A DNA stretch of 57,805 bases from Candidatus Colivivens caballi (lineage in GTDB: Bacteria > Bacteroidota > Bacteroidia > Bacteroidales > Bacteroidaceae): positions 1-57,805 of the forward strand of contig JAGHSZ010000075.1 in the NCBI GenBank assembly GCA_018065565.1, written 5' to 3'. This document shows, in pieces, positions 9,491 through 17,393 of the stretch. The first letter of the stretch is position 1. Each line of letters starts with the position of its first letter. The translations under genes were made by a program, and so were the position numbers. The notes below the pieces were generated by a model. It searched no databases, had not been told where the DNA came from, and was given only the letters and a program-made list of their open reading frames with translations.

Positions 9491-10041
9491 TAGAAGGAAA
9501 ACACATAGTGCTTGGCATCACCGGCAGTATAGCAGCATATAAGGCATGCCTCATCATCCGTGGACTTGTAAAACGCGGAGCCGAAGTGCAGGTGGTCATC
9601 ACACCAGCGGGCAAGGAGTTCATCACACCGCTCACACTGTCAACACTCACAGGCAAGCCAGTGGTCAGCGAATTCTTTGACCGACGCGACGGATCATGGC
9701 ACAGCCATGTCAATCTCGGACTTTGGGCTGACGCCATGCTCATAGCACCCGCCACGGCATCAACCATAGGTAAGATGGCAAACGGCATAGCCGACAACAT
9801 GCTCGTCACCACCTACCTGTCAATGAAGGCACCAGTATTTGTGGCACCAGCCATGGACCTCGACATGTATCAGCACCCTTCCACACAGCGCAATCTCGAT
9901 ACACTCCGTTCCTACGGCAACAACATCATCGAACCAGGCACAGGTTTCCTCGCATCCCACCTCGAAGGCAAAGGACGCATGGAAGAACCTGAAAACATAA
10001 TCAACATTTTAGATGAATACTTCAAACAGCACTCTAAATAA
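9487..10041 (+). CDS. coaC: Phosphopantothenoylcysteine decarboxylase domain (CoaC half of CoaBC)
   Basis: A 184-residue flavoprotein that decarboxylates 4'-phosphopantothenoylcysteine in coenzyme A synthesis. It has the FMN-binding start LGITGSIAAYKA, the catalytic His region SHVNLGLWAD, and APAMDLDMYQHPS at the PAMNxxMW position. CoaC is normally fused to CoaB as one chain of about 400 residues. Here the frame closes with TAA at 10041 and the CoaB half opens in the next frame at 10013. This is a genuine split with translational coupling, a frameshift mutation, or a sequencing error. Confidence 0.88.
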   Translation: MIEGKHIVLGITGSIAAYKACLIIRGLVKRGAEVQVVITPAGKEFITPLTLSTLTGKPVVSEFFDRRDGSWHSHVNLGLWADAMLIAPATASTIGKMANGIADNMLVTTYLSMKAPVFVAPAMDLDMYQHPSTQRNLDTLRSYGNNIIEPGTGFLASHLEGKGRMEEPENIINILDEYFKQHSK

Positions 10042-10690
10042 TATAAGGAAAGTACTCATAACAGCAGGGCCTACCTACGAACGGATAGACCCTGTTCGTT
10101 TTATTGGCAACTACTCATCAGGCAAGATGGGCATAGCACTTGCAGAACAGTGTCTCAGTCACGGACTCGAAGTGGAACTCGTTCTCGGTCCAGTCAGTCA
10201 GCACATCTATCAGCACCTCGACTCACCATTGCTGCACATCACACATGTGGAGTCAGCCAACGACATGTACGAGGCTTGCATGCGCATATACCCAACCACC
10301 GATGCTGCCATACTCTGTGCAGCTGTGGCCGACTTCACACCCGAAGTCGTTGCCGACCAGAAAATCAAGCGCAAGGGCGAAATGGTCATCCGGCTCATCC
10401 CTACCCACGACATAGCAGCAGCACTGGGCAAAGTGAAGACTGACCGACAGTTGCTCGTAGGCTTTGCACTTGAAACCAACGATGAAGAGCAAAATGCCCG
10501 TGGCAAGATGCAGCGCAAGAACTTCGACTTCATAGTCCTGAACTCACTGCAAGACGAAGGAGCAGGATTCCGTCACGACACCAACAAAATAACAATAATC
10601 GATAAAACAACAAAAACAGAGTATCCACTCAAAACAAAGCACGAATGTGCAGCCGACATTGTCGAAAAGTTGTTGAAAACCCCACTCTGA
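10013..10690 (+). CDS. coaB: Phosphopantothenate-cysteine ligase domain (CoaB half of CoaBC)
   Basis: A 225-residue ligase that joins cysteine to 4'-phosphopantothenate. It has the CoaB signatures LITAGPTYERIDPVRFIGNYSSGKMG (residues 15-40), AAVADF and the KIKRKG block. The start ATG at 10013 lies inside coaC, with a 29-bp overlap. The first 11 residues are not conserved-looking and homology resumes at about residue 12, where the linker of the fused enzyme would be. Both halves look intact, so the pair could be functional even if unfused. Confidence 0.88.
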   Translation: MNTSNSTLNNIRKVLITAGPTYERIDPVRFIGNYSSGKMGIALAEQCLSHGLEVELVLGPVSQHIYQHLDSPLLHITHVESANDMYEACMRIYPTTDAAILCAAVADFTPEVVADQKIKRKGEMVIRLIPTHDIAAALGKVKTDRQLLVGFALETNDEEQNARGKMQRKNFDFIVLNSLQDEGAGFRHDTNKITIIDKTTKTEYPLKTKHECAADIVEKLLKTPL

Positions 10691-11091
10691 CCTGTCGAAA
10701 ACTTGTCGAAAACCTGTAAACAAATATTGAAAAATAAATTTGTATAAGTCAAAAGTAATTATATACAACGACACAAATCATATATGCAAGAAAAGTTGTT
10801 AATAGTTTTCAAAAATTTTTCTACGAGTTTTCGACAGGTTAATAACCATCAAACGCAAAGAAAATCAATATAGTTAGAAAAGTTATCGACAATATCAACT
10901 TGCAATAATAACAACCATTACATTTTTTCTTTTATAATAAAAAAAGAATATTATAGTTATTATAAATTGCCACAATGCTTGTCGTATCAATTATTTTTAT
11001 TAACTTCGCACCCGAAACATAATAACACATCAAAAATTAATAACAAATAACTCATTAATTAATCTCAAAACTTAAAAACTTAATTTGCCTT
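10691..11091. other. AT-rich gap with four TTWTCGACA 9-mers
   Basis: No gene. TGTCGAAAA occurs at 10693-10701 and 10704-10712. Its complement TTTTCGACA occurs at 10828-10836, and TTATCGACA at 10883-10891. Each is close to the DnaA box TTATCCACA. The 12-mers at 10691-10702 and 10827-10838 are perfect inverted repeats. The remainder is strongly AT-rich (10921-11060). It could be a DnaA-binding or origin-like region or simply a regulatory gap; recN, which often follows coaBC in Bacteroides, is absent here. Confidence 0.4.
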
Positions 11092-11526
11092 ATGACATTC
11101 TCAGAATCATTAACCGTATGTCTTCGCAAGAAGTATGCATCATTCCAGGGAAGAGCAACTCGTTCAGAATTTTGGTGGTTTGCTCTGTTTTATTTCATTG
11201 TTTACTCTGTAATCAATATTATTGGTACAGTGGCAACAGGTGCTTCACTTGTCAATACATTCAATCCAGAGTCACTCAGTGATGTAGGTTCTGGACTCTT
11301 AGGTGGAGGTTTAACAATTCTCTTTGCAATCATCACCCTCTTCATTGCTCTTGCATTCATCTGCCCTTGCATCAGCGTAACTGTTCGTCGTCTGCACGAC
11401 ACTGGTCGCAGCGGATGGTGGTGGTGGATTAGCCTCATCCCATTTGTTGGAGGTATCGTACTGTTCGTGTTCATGCTTCTTGACAGCGAGAAGGCTGACA
11501 ACGAATACGGTCCATACGAAGCATAA
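11092..11526 (+). CDS. DUF805 membrane protein
   Basis: A 144-residue integral membrane protein of the DUF805 family. It has the N-terminal YASFQGRATRSEFWWF signature, hydrophobic segments at about 30-50, 75-95 and 108-128, and the loop VRRLHDTGRSGWWWW. Function is unknown. Its 5' gap is the AT-rich stretch above. It begins a short accessory stretch also holding a toxin-antitoxin pair and an IS element. Confidence 0.9.
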   Translation: MTFSESLTVCLRKKYASFQGRATRSEFWWFALFYFIVYSVINIIGTVATGASLVNTFNPESLSDVGSGLLGGGLTILFAIITLFIALAFICPCISVTVRRLHDTGRSGWWWWISLIPFVGGIVLFVFMLLDSEKADNEYGPYEA

Positions 11527-11553
11527 ACATTGTTTTTAAAACAACATACCAAT

Positions 11554-11805
11554 ATGGCAACATTAGCAATGCAACCAGAGGCAAACCAAATGGTCGTAAC
11601 TTTTGACGATGTAAGCGTTATGCATCAAGTAAAGAAAACACTTGCTTTAGTAAGAGGAGTAAAGTCTGTCTCTATACCTCGAAAAAAACGCATGTGTGGT
11701 CTTGACAGGGCATTGAAGGATGTTGAGGAAGGGCGTGTGTATCGTGCTGACAGCGTAGAAGACATGTTTAAACAAATTCTTGGCGAGGAATATGTACAGC
11801 GTTGA
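11554..11805 (+). CDS. Putative antitoxin partner of YafQ-like toxin
   Basis: An 83-residue protein read from the ATG at 11554; a TTG 24 bp earlier is less likely. Nothing in it identifies a family with certainty, but it immediately precedes and overlaps (14 bp) a YafQ-family toxin, the usual antitoxin position. The C-terminal half (ADSVEDMFKQILGEEY) resembles toxin-wrapping tails. Antitoxin function is inferred from context. Confidence 0.65.
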   Translation: MATLAMQPEANQMVVTFDDVSVMHQVKKTLALVRGVKSVSIPRKKRMCGLDRALKDVEEGRVYRADSVEDMFKQILGEEYVQR

Positions 11806-12064
11806 ATATACAGGTTCATTTCGCAAGAATGTACAACTTTGTGCAAAACGAGGTCTAAACATCCAACTTCTTCAAGATGCCATCAATATCCTTGCTAGAG
11901 ACGGAGAGCTTCCACCAGAATATCGTCCTCACATTCTTAGTGGTAAATATGCTGGTATTTGGGAGTGTCACATCAAGGGCGACTGGCTTATGACATGGCG
12001 ACAATATGATGACCGTCTTGAACTTCTTATGCTAAACACTGGCACACATTCCGATTTGTTTTAA
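11792..12064 (+). CDS. YafQ-family mRNA interferase toxin
   Basis: A 90-residue RelE/ParE-superfamily toxin, probably a ribosome-dependent mRNA endonuclease. The YafQ block is clear: His47 (PHILSGKY), His60 (ECHIKGDW), Asp64, Trp65, His86 (TGTHSDLF) and Phe90, matching the functional residues of E. coli YafQ. The position before TGTH that is Arg in E. coli YafQ is Asn82 here. The ATG at 11792 is preferred over the upstream TTG at 11780. A terminator follows at once. Confidence 0.85.
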   Translation: MYSVEYTGSFRKNVQLCAKRGLNIQLLQDAINILARDGELPPEYRPHILSGKYAGIWECHIKGDWLMTWRQYDDRLELLMLNTGTHSDLF

Positions 12065-12084
12065 GAAAACAAAAAAATATTAGA

Positions 12085-12125
12085 AGAACGGCATAGTCTC
12101 AATGTGGGATTATGCCGTTCTTTCT
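12085..12125 (+). terminator. Terminator after the toxin-antitoxin operon
   Basis: AGAACGGCATA (12085-12095) pairs with TATGCCGTTCT (12111-12121), followed by TTCTTTG. Confidence 0.8.
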
Positions 12126-12141
12126 TTGTTTGGTTATACCA

Positions 12142-12317
12142 GAATGTGTGTGGATAAAAGCTTGAAATGACGATGATGATACCTTCATGAAAACTCATGG
12201 TATTGCAGCATGAAATGGTTGTATCAAGTCGCAATACCGTCGTATCATGCCATGAAACCATCATTTCATGCTGCGATGTATTTGTAAGGTGTGTAGTAAC
12301 AAGTTTCATGCGTATGG
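12142..12317 (+). repeat. Intergenic structured repeat, copy A (truncated)
   Basis: It shares order and wording with 15089-15308 and the complement of 44469-44684: a GAATGTGTGTGGA start, a palindromic core with GGTATTGCA, GCATGAAATGG, a GCAATAcc segment, TCATGCCATGAtACCATC and CATGCTGCGA, then a TTTGTAAGGTGTGTAGTAA tail. The core can fold because the GCAGCATGAAATG arm complements CATTTCATGCTGC. The right end stops short of the other two copies. Confidence 0.8.
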
Positions 12318-12374
12318 TGATTAAGTTGTCAATAGACCGGGCAATAATTGTTATTATACTAATCAGAAAATAAA

Positions 12375-13815
12375 TATTGCTGTCCGGTAAAAGTTATTTG
12401 AATTGATAAAATTAGGGCTGGTACTTACATGAAGTATCAGCCCTTTTGATTATCTTTGCTTTCACCACAAAAACATAGTAACCATGAGCAAATATAGCAA
12501 TTTTACCGGACAGCCGGTGTATAGTCAGGTATTAAAATTACTTGATCGAGAGAAAATCATGCAAATTAGTCGTGAAACAGTTGGAAGCGAAGCCTATGTG
12601 AAGCGTTTCGACGGCTATCAGCATCTCGTCGTCATGCTTTTTGGTATATTGAAGCACTTTGATTCTCTGCGTGAACTGGAGATTGGGATGAAGGCAGAGG
12701 CACATAAGCTCCGACATCTCGGTCTGGACTATCTTGTGCGCCGTAGCACACTTGCAGAAGCTAACATCCGCCGTCCTCAGGAGTTCTTTGCCCAGGTATA
12801 TGCTTACCTGTTGGAGAAGTATGCAAGGTTTTTAGCGGACAGCCGCCCTCCAAAGAACTACAAGGGGCAGACACATGAGCCGAAGGACTGGGAAAAGCTG
12901 CTGTACATGATGGATTCCACCACCATAACCCTCTTTGACAACATTCTCAAGGGCGTAGGCCGCCATCCGAAGTCCGGGAAGAAGAAGGGAGGAATGAAGG
13001 TGCATACCGTAATGAAGTATCACGTAGGTGTGCCGATGGTTGTCCAGTTCACATCGGCTGCAAAGCACGACCATTATCTGCTCAAAGAGGTACATCTGCC
13101 CAAAGGAGCCAATCTCGCCATAGACCGGGCGTACATAGACATCGCGCAATTTCAGCGACTTACGGAAGAAGGCGTTTGCTATGTCACGAAAATGAAGAAA
13201 AACCTCAAATACGAGGTCTTGGAGTCAGTCACATATGTGAATCCTGACGGGCTTGTTACTCATATTGACCAGAAAGTACGTTTTACGCGTGGAGAACTGA
13301 CACATGATGCGCGCAGAGTGGAGATTTTTGAAGAGAAGAAAAAGCCTGTAGTATTACTGACGAACAACTTTGATTTCTCCATAGAGGACATTTCTGGGAT
13401 CTACCGGCTTCGCTGGGCAATAGAGTCTCTTTACAAACAACTGAAACAGAATTTCCCGCTACATTTCTTCTACGGGGACAGTATCAATGCCATACAGATA
13501 CAGACGTGGGTAGTACTCATTGCCAACCTGCTCATAACGATACTATCAAGAAGCATAAAACGAAATTGTGCATTTTCTCAAGTCGTGACAATGATACGTC
13601 TTACACTCATGTACTATATGGACTTCATCAGTTTCATGGAGAATCCGGACAAAACGTGGAACAACATACTTGCCAGAGAGGCACAGAAAGGACCGCCTGA
13701 GCCAACACTTTTTGACTAAGGGGGCTTACTTTCTAGGAAACATACCCCGAAGCCCTTGTTTACAGGGCGCCGGGGAGGTGTTTTATGCTGTTTTAAGTTT
13801 TACCGGACAGCAATA
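12375..13815 (+). mobile_element. IS4-family insertion sequence (about 1.44 kb)
   Basis: Perfect 18-bp terminal inverted repeats bound the element: TATTGCTGTCCGGTAAAA at 12375-12392 and its complement at 13798-13815. One transposase gene lies between. AAAT is found at both edges (12372-12375 and 13815-13818) if the repeat is taken as ATTGCTG...CAGCAAT, a possible short target duplication. The element sits between a toxin-antitoxin terminator and another terminator and interrupts no recognisable gene. It appears intact. Confidence 0.9.
12484..13719 (+). CDS. IS4-family transposase (DUF4372-type N-terminus)
   Basis: A 411-residue DDE transposase. The N-terminal region (FTGQPVYSQVLKLLDR, FDGYQHLVVMLFG) matches DUF4372-containing IS4 transposases of Bacteroidetes. 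Catalytic acids are at MDSTTI (about residue 143) and AIDRAYID (about 214), and the IS4 YREK signature is YRLRWAIESLYKQLK (about 303-317). The frame is complete and the inverted repeats are intact, so it may be active. Confidence 0.93.
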   Translation: MSKYSNFTGQPVYSQVLKLLDREKIMQISRETVGSEAYVKRFDGYQHLVVMLFGILKHFDSLRELEIGMKAEAHKLRHLGLDYLVRRSTLAEANIRRPQEFFAQVYAYLLEKYARFLADSRPPKNYKGQTHEPKDWEKLLYMMDSTTITLFDNILKGVGRHPKSGKKKGGMKVHTVMKYHVGVPMVVQFTSAAKHDHYLLKEVHLPKGANLAIDRAYIDIAQFQRLTEEGVCYVTKMKKNLKYEVLESVTYVNPDGLVTHIDQKVRFTRGELTHDARRVEIFEEKKKPVVLLTNNFDFSIEDISGIYRLRWAIESLYKQLKQNFPLHFFYGDSINAIQIQTWVVLIANLLITILSRSIKRNCAFSQVVTMIRLTLMYYMDFISFMENPDKTWNNILAREAQKGPPEPTLFD

Positions 13816-13849
13816 AATCGAAAAGTCACTCAACTCTCCTCTAATGAAA

Positions 13850-13900
13850 CAAGACGCCAACCAGTGGACTTATCCATCCGGTTGGCGTCTTGACTTTTTT
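13850..13900 (+). terminator. Terminator between IS element and porin
   Basis: CAAGACGCCAACC (13850-13862) pairs with GGTTGGCGTCTTG (13880-13892), then ACTTTTTTG. The T-tract is on the plus side, so it stops transcription leaving the IS; the stem may also serve the convergent porin. Confidence 0.8.
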
Positions 13901-13935
13901 GTACACCTTGATGTCGCGGCTTATGAACTGCCTGA

Positions 13936-15027
13936 TTAGAACTTCACATAAACCTCAAGGTCGGCAGAGTTGTAGTGATTGTCGGCAGGACGATTGTGAG
14001 TATATGTGTAGTTGGCTTGGAGCATCAGGTTCTTTGTCAGATGATAGTTGAGAGCCACGCTGTAATTGTTGGTCATTGACTCCCATGTCTTCTGGTCGCG
14101 ATAAGCATCCCAACGGCCATTGACACGAAGTTTGTCAGTGACAGGCACACCCACCTGAGCATACCAGGCATCGCTCTTGCCCTCACCCGAGAAAGTACCA
14201 GTGCTGGCATCAAATTCAGTTGGCTTATGTCCTTCGCTTGCCACATATTCAGCACGGGCAGTCCAGCGGTCCTCATACTTCAAGCCGACAGACCAGCGCT
14301 TACGGTCGAGTGTCAAGCCCTCGCTTGTGACATAGTCGCCAGTCCAGCCAAACACACCAACAAGCAGATTCTTCACTGGTTCAGCATAAACACCACCAAT
14401 GAGGTCCTTGCGGTCGTTGGCATCACTGTGGTTTACACCCTGACCATTGTAGATACCAGCCTGATAATGCAACCAGCTGTGTGAACCGTCGGCAGCAGGG
14501 AAGAGGTCGCCATAGAGCATGATACCCTGGTCGCGTCCGTGGCTCATCTGCTCGCCTACGCGGTCGGAATAACCACACAAATAGGTTGAAGCAGAAGAGT
14601 AACTGCCGAAACCGATGTCGATGGGATGATAAGGGTTTTCAAACATAAAGGCGCGCTTGATCTGACCGGCACGGATGCAGAACTGCTTATACTTGCGCCA
14701 TTCCACCCAAGCATCGACTACATGAGGTCCAGCCTCTTTCTTTGTACCGCTGACACCACTCATCTCCATTTGGAGCATGTAACCGAAGTCGAGCACCTGT
14801 CCCGTGATATGGGCACGGATGGAGCGAACCGCAAGGTCGCTGTTGCTCGAAGCAGCATCATTGTCGTTCCAGCCAGCCTTGCCGATGATGCAGCCTCCGT
14901 ATGTAGTGTTCTGAATCAAGTCCTGCTTTGCTTTTTCCATCAGAGTCTGCTGTGCATTCGCTCCCGCAGGAAGAAGCGATGCAACTACTGCAAACGACAT
15001 CAGTGTTTTATTCAATTTTGCGTTCAT
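13936..15027 (-). CDS. Outer membrane porin (phosphate-selective porin O/P type)
   Basis: A 363-residue beta-barrel with a signal peptide (LNKTLMSFAVVASLLPAGANAQQ) and a C-terminal aromatic residue (VYVKF), typical of outer membrane insertion. Alternating strands, the AWVEWRKYKQFCIRAGQIKRAFMFEN region and the DLFPA loop resemble Porin_O_P proteins. The substrate is unproven. It is monocistronic; its upstream gap carries repeat copy B, with no clear promoter visible. Confidence 0.8.
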   Translation of the reverse strand: MNAKLNKTLMSFAVVASLLPAGANAQQTLMEKAKQDLIQNTTYGGCIIGKAGWNDNDAASSNSDLAVRSIRAHITGQVLDFGYMLQMEMSGVSGTKKEAGPHVVDAWVEWRKYKQFCIRAGQIKRAFMFENPYHPIDIGFGSYSSASTYLCGYSDRVGEQMSHGRDQGIMLYGDLFPAADGSHSWLHYQAGIYNGQGVNHSDANDRKDLIGGVYAEPVKNLLVGVFGWTGDYVTSEGLTLDRKRWSVGLKYEDRWTARAEYVASEGHKPTEFDASTGTFSGEGKSDAWYAQVGVPVTDKLRVNGRWDAYRDQKTWESMTNNYSVALNYHLTKNLMLQANYTYTHNRPADNHYNSADLEVYVKF

Positions 15028-15088
15028 ATTTGTTAATTATTATCTTTATAACTTATTAAATCTATACCTTATTGAAGTGGTTCTACAG

Positions 15089-15308
15089 GAATGTGTGTGG
15101 ATTAAAGCTTTGTCCATAGGGATGTGATGGAAATGATGACACCCTCAACAAAACTCATGGTATTGCATCATGAGATGGTCGTATCAAGGCGCAATATCAT
15201 CATATCATGCCATGATACCATCGTATCATGCTGCGATACATCTATAACATATGTAGCGATGACATCATGATGCATATACGAATATGCTATGACGCATACA
15301 GATGCAAG
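15089..15308 (+). repeat. Intergenic structured repeat, copy B
   Basis: A full-length copy in the gap between the porin and symporter genes, in the same orientation as copy A and antiparallel to the porin. It starts GAATGTGTGTGGATTAAAGC, shares GTCCATAGG with copy C, carries the palindromic core (catgGTATTGCA ... TCATGCCATGATACCATCG ... CATGCTGCGATA), and ends CATCATGATGC ... GACGCATACAGATGCAAG like copy C. The remaining gap to 15498 has an imperfect inverted repeat around CGATTCG/CGAATCG (15359-15400) and no gene. Confidence 0.82.
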
Positions 15309-15498
15309 GATGAACTTACCCACACAAAATCGTGTAAAACCATTCAAATCTTCGTTTACGATTCGGCTTTTCGGGCTACTTATCGCTTCGCTGCGAATCG
15401 GTTATTCACAACTTTGCAGCCTACAAAAGCAGCTGTGCGGCAACGACTAATAGCAGCCGAAACTGTCGATTTCATCGGAAATAATCACCGAAAAAAGT

Positions 15499-17070
15499 TT
15501 ATTCCTCATCATCGAGCGAAGTAGATGCACGGACAGTAATCTTGCGCTCATAGCATTCAAACATTTCGTTGACCTTCTCCTTGTTGTCAACCTTGGTGAA
15601 AAGGTCGATGACCGGCATCACCAGAAGTCCAAGCACCATGGCAAGCACACCGGCATTGATAGGAGATGTGAAATATGGACTGATGAATTTGCCACCAGTG
15701 AATGTGGCGTACATGCACAAGCACATAACCAGAACACCCATCACGAAACTAACCCACACAGAGATTTTGCTGGTACGCTTCGAATAGAGTCCATAGAGGA
15801 ACGGAGCCAGGAATGCACCTGCAAGGGCACCCCATGAAATACCCATCAACTGTGCAATGAATGTCACCGAACTCTTTGCCTGGATGATGGCAAGGACTGA
15901 CGACACTGCGATGAAGAACACCACGAGCAGACGGATGCTGAACAACTGTGAACGCTCGGACATTTTCTTGCCTGTGCGTTCCACTGCTGGACGGATGATG
16001 TCGAGAGTGAGTGTGGAACCCGATGTGAGCACAAGCGATGACAGGGTTGACATAGAAGCCGACAGCACAAGGATGATGACCACACCAATCATGATGTCAG
16101 GAAGCGACTGCAACATAGTAGGGATGATGCTGTCGAAGACTGGTGTTCCAGTAGGAGTGTATTCAATGCTTTCTCCATACAAACGGCCGAATCCACCGAG
16201 GAAATAGCATCCTCCAGCGACTATCATCGCAAAGACAGTCGAGATGATTGTACCCTTACGAATGGCGGCTTCATCGCGGATTGCATAGAACTTGCCGACC
16301 ATCTGTGGCAGTCCCCATGTGCCAAGCGATGTGAGCAGCACCACGCCTAAAAGGAACAGAGGCTGCGGACCGAGGAACGACACAAAGGCTCCGTTGAGAG
16401 CAGGTGCAGTCTCTGCTGGAATGCTCGAAAGCTTCTCCACGGCTGCGGTGAAACCTCCGTTGCCACAAAGCACTGTGGCAATCACTGCCACGATGCCCAC
16501 CAGCATAATCATGCCCTGGATGAAGTCGTTGACTGCCGTTGCCATATAGCCACCTACCAATACATATATACCTGTCAGCACTGCCATGACGACGACGCAC
16601 CAAGTGTAGTCGATGCCGAACGCCATGCCAAACAGACGCGAAAGTCCGTTGTAGAGCGATGCTGTGTATGGAATCAGGAACACAAAGACAATGACCGAGG
16701 CTGCCACTTTCAGTGATGAAGAACTGAAACGCTGCCCAAAGAAGTCAGGCATTGTTGCACTGTGAAGGTACTGTGTCATCAGACGGGTGCGACGGCCGAG
16801 AATTCTCCATGCCAGCAACGAGCCGATAAGGGCGTTGCCTATACCAATCCATGTCGAAGCCAGACCGTACTTCCAGCCAAACTGTCCCGCATAGCCCACA
16901 AAGATAACTGCGGAGAAATAGGAAGTACCAAACGCAAATGCAGTTAACCACGAACCCACATTACGGCTGCCGAGCACGAAGCCCTGCACATCCTTTGCAC
17001 TCTTTCTACATGCGATACCCACACCGATCATCACGGCAAAGAAGAGTATCAAAATAATCACTTTAATCAT
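15499..17070 (-). CDS. Sodium:solute symporter (SSS family), predicted tyrosine/aromatic amino acid uptake
   Basis: A 523-residue membrane protein with about 13 hydrophobic segments. It has SSS features: an N-terminal hydrophobic helix followed by FVLGSRNVGSWLTAFAFGTSYFSA, TWGLPQMVGKFYAIRDE, and SMSTLSSLVLTSGSTLTLDI near residue 345, which is the Na+-site region of PutP-like carriers. The family moves amino acids, sugars or vitamins with sodium. Its mRNA leader carries a six-tyrosine leader peptide and a terminator ending 22 nt before the ATG, so I infer a tyrosine or aromatic substrate; sequence alone does not show this. The C-terminal tail is cytosolic and acidic. Confidence 0.88.
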   Translation of the reverse strand: MIKVIILILFFAVMIGVGIACRKSAKDVQGFVLGSRNVGSWLTAFAFGTSYFSAVIFVGYAGQFGWKYGLASTWIGIGNALIGSLLAWRILGRRTRLMTQYLHSATMPDFFGQRFSSSSLKVAASVIVFVFLIPYTASLYNGLSRLFGMAFGIDYTWCVVVMAVLTGIYVLVGGYMATAVNDFIQGMIMLVGIVAVIATVLCGNGGFTAAVEKLSSIPAETAPALNGAFVSFLGPQPLFLLGVVLLTSLGTWGLPQMVGKFYAIRDEAAIRKGTIISTVFAMIVAGGCYFLGGFGRLYGESIEYTPTGTPVFDSIIPTMLQSLPDIMIGVVIILVLSASMSTLSSLVLTSGSTLTLDIIRPAVERTGKKMSERSQLFSIRLLVVFFIAVSSVLAIIQAKSSVTFIAQLMGISWGALAGAFLAPFLYGLYSKRTSKISVWVSFVMGVLVMCLCMYATFTGGKFISPYFTSPINAGVLAMVLGLLVMPVIDLFTKVDNKEKVNEMFECYERKITVRASTSLDDEE

Positions 17071-17092
17071 AATGCCTTTGATTTTTTAGGAT

Positions 17093-17125
17093 AAAAAAAA
17101 ATGCCCCGCTTTGTGTAGTGGGGCA
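17093..17125 (-). terminator. Attenuator terminator in the symporter leader
   Basis: On the minus strand TGCCCCaCT (17125-17117) pairs with AGcGGGGCA (17110-17102) around ACACAA, followed by nine Us (17101-17093). It ends only about 22 nt before the symporter ATG and downstream of the leader promoter, so it can control the symporter. It may also end read-through from argD. Confidence 0.85.
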
Positions 17126-17263
17126 AATCGTTGTATGTTTGTTGTGTTGATGTTGTACGGTAAAACTCACACTTCAAAGCCCCACATTAGTAGTGCGGTA
17201 ATAATAGTAATAATACTTGTTGACAGTGTGATTGATATTCATTTTCCGTTTTGCTTTAATCAT
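17102..17263 (-). promoter_or_regulatory. Tyrosine-codon transcription attenuator
   Basis: Four mutually exclusive segments follow the leader ATG. Segment 1 is CCGCAC (17198-17193), directly after the Tyr run; segment 2 is GTGGGGC (17185-17179) at the end of the leader frame; segment 3 is GCCCCAC (17124-17118); segment 4 is GGGGCA (17107-17102). 1:2 and 3:4 give termination; 2:3 (7 bp, GC-rich) is an antiterminator. A ribosome stalled at the Tyr codons covers segment 1 and frees 2 to pair with 3; one that reaches the stop (17176-17174) covers 2 and lets 3:4 form. This is the trp-type logic applied to tyrosine. Confidence 0.85.
17174..17263 (-). CDS. Tyr-rich leader peptide (29 aa) of the symporter
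   Basis: An ATG at 17263 opens a 29-codon frame ending TGA. Codons 17-22 are TAT TAT TAC TAT TAT TAC, six tyrosines in a row, followed by RTTNVGL. An SD-like CAGGTG lies 5-10 nt upstream. A chance run of six Tyr codons in a 30-codon frame positioned between a promoter and a terminator is improbable. A second small frame (17343-17260, 27 aa) ends over the start of this one (ATGA), so translational coupling is possible. Confidence 0.85.
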   Translation of the reverse strand: MIKAKRKMNINHTVNKYYYYYYRTTNVGL

Positions 17264-17362
17264 CCGCACCTGATGGACTTGTCACCTCGTTTGATCACAT
17301 CGACATGTGGCGAAGCATCCATCGTCGTTTGGCGGAGCATCATTTGATTTCTGTTTCCGCTG

Positions 17363-17393
17363 CAAAGGTAAGCATTATTTTTATAAATGCAAG
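17363..17393 (-). promoter_or_regulatory. Promoter of the symporter leader
   Basis: On the minus strand TACCTTTG (17370-17363) fits TAnnTTTG, and CTTG (17393-17390) sits at -33 with a 19-bp spacer. It gives a leader of about 285 nt, and it lies after the argD stop, so the symporter is a separate unit. Confidence 0.65.

Noticed and set aside
12484..13719. IS element as disrupting a gene
   Set aside because: Joining the flanks gives no open frame; the insertion lies between two terminators.
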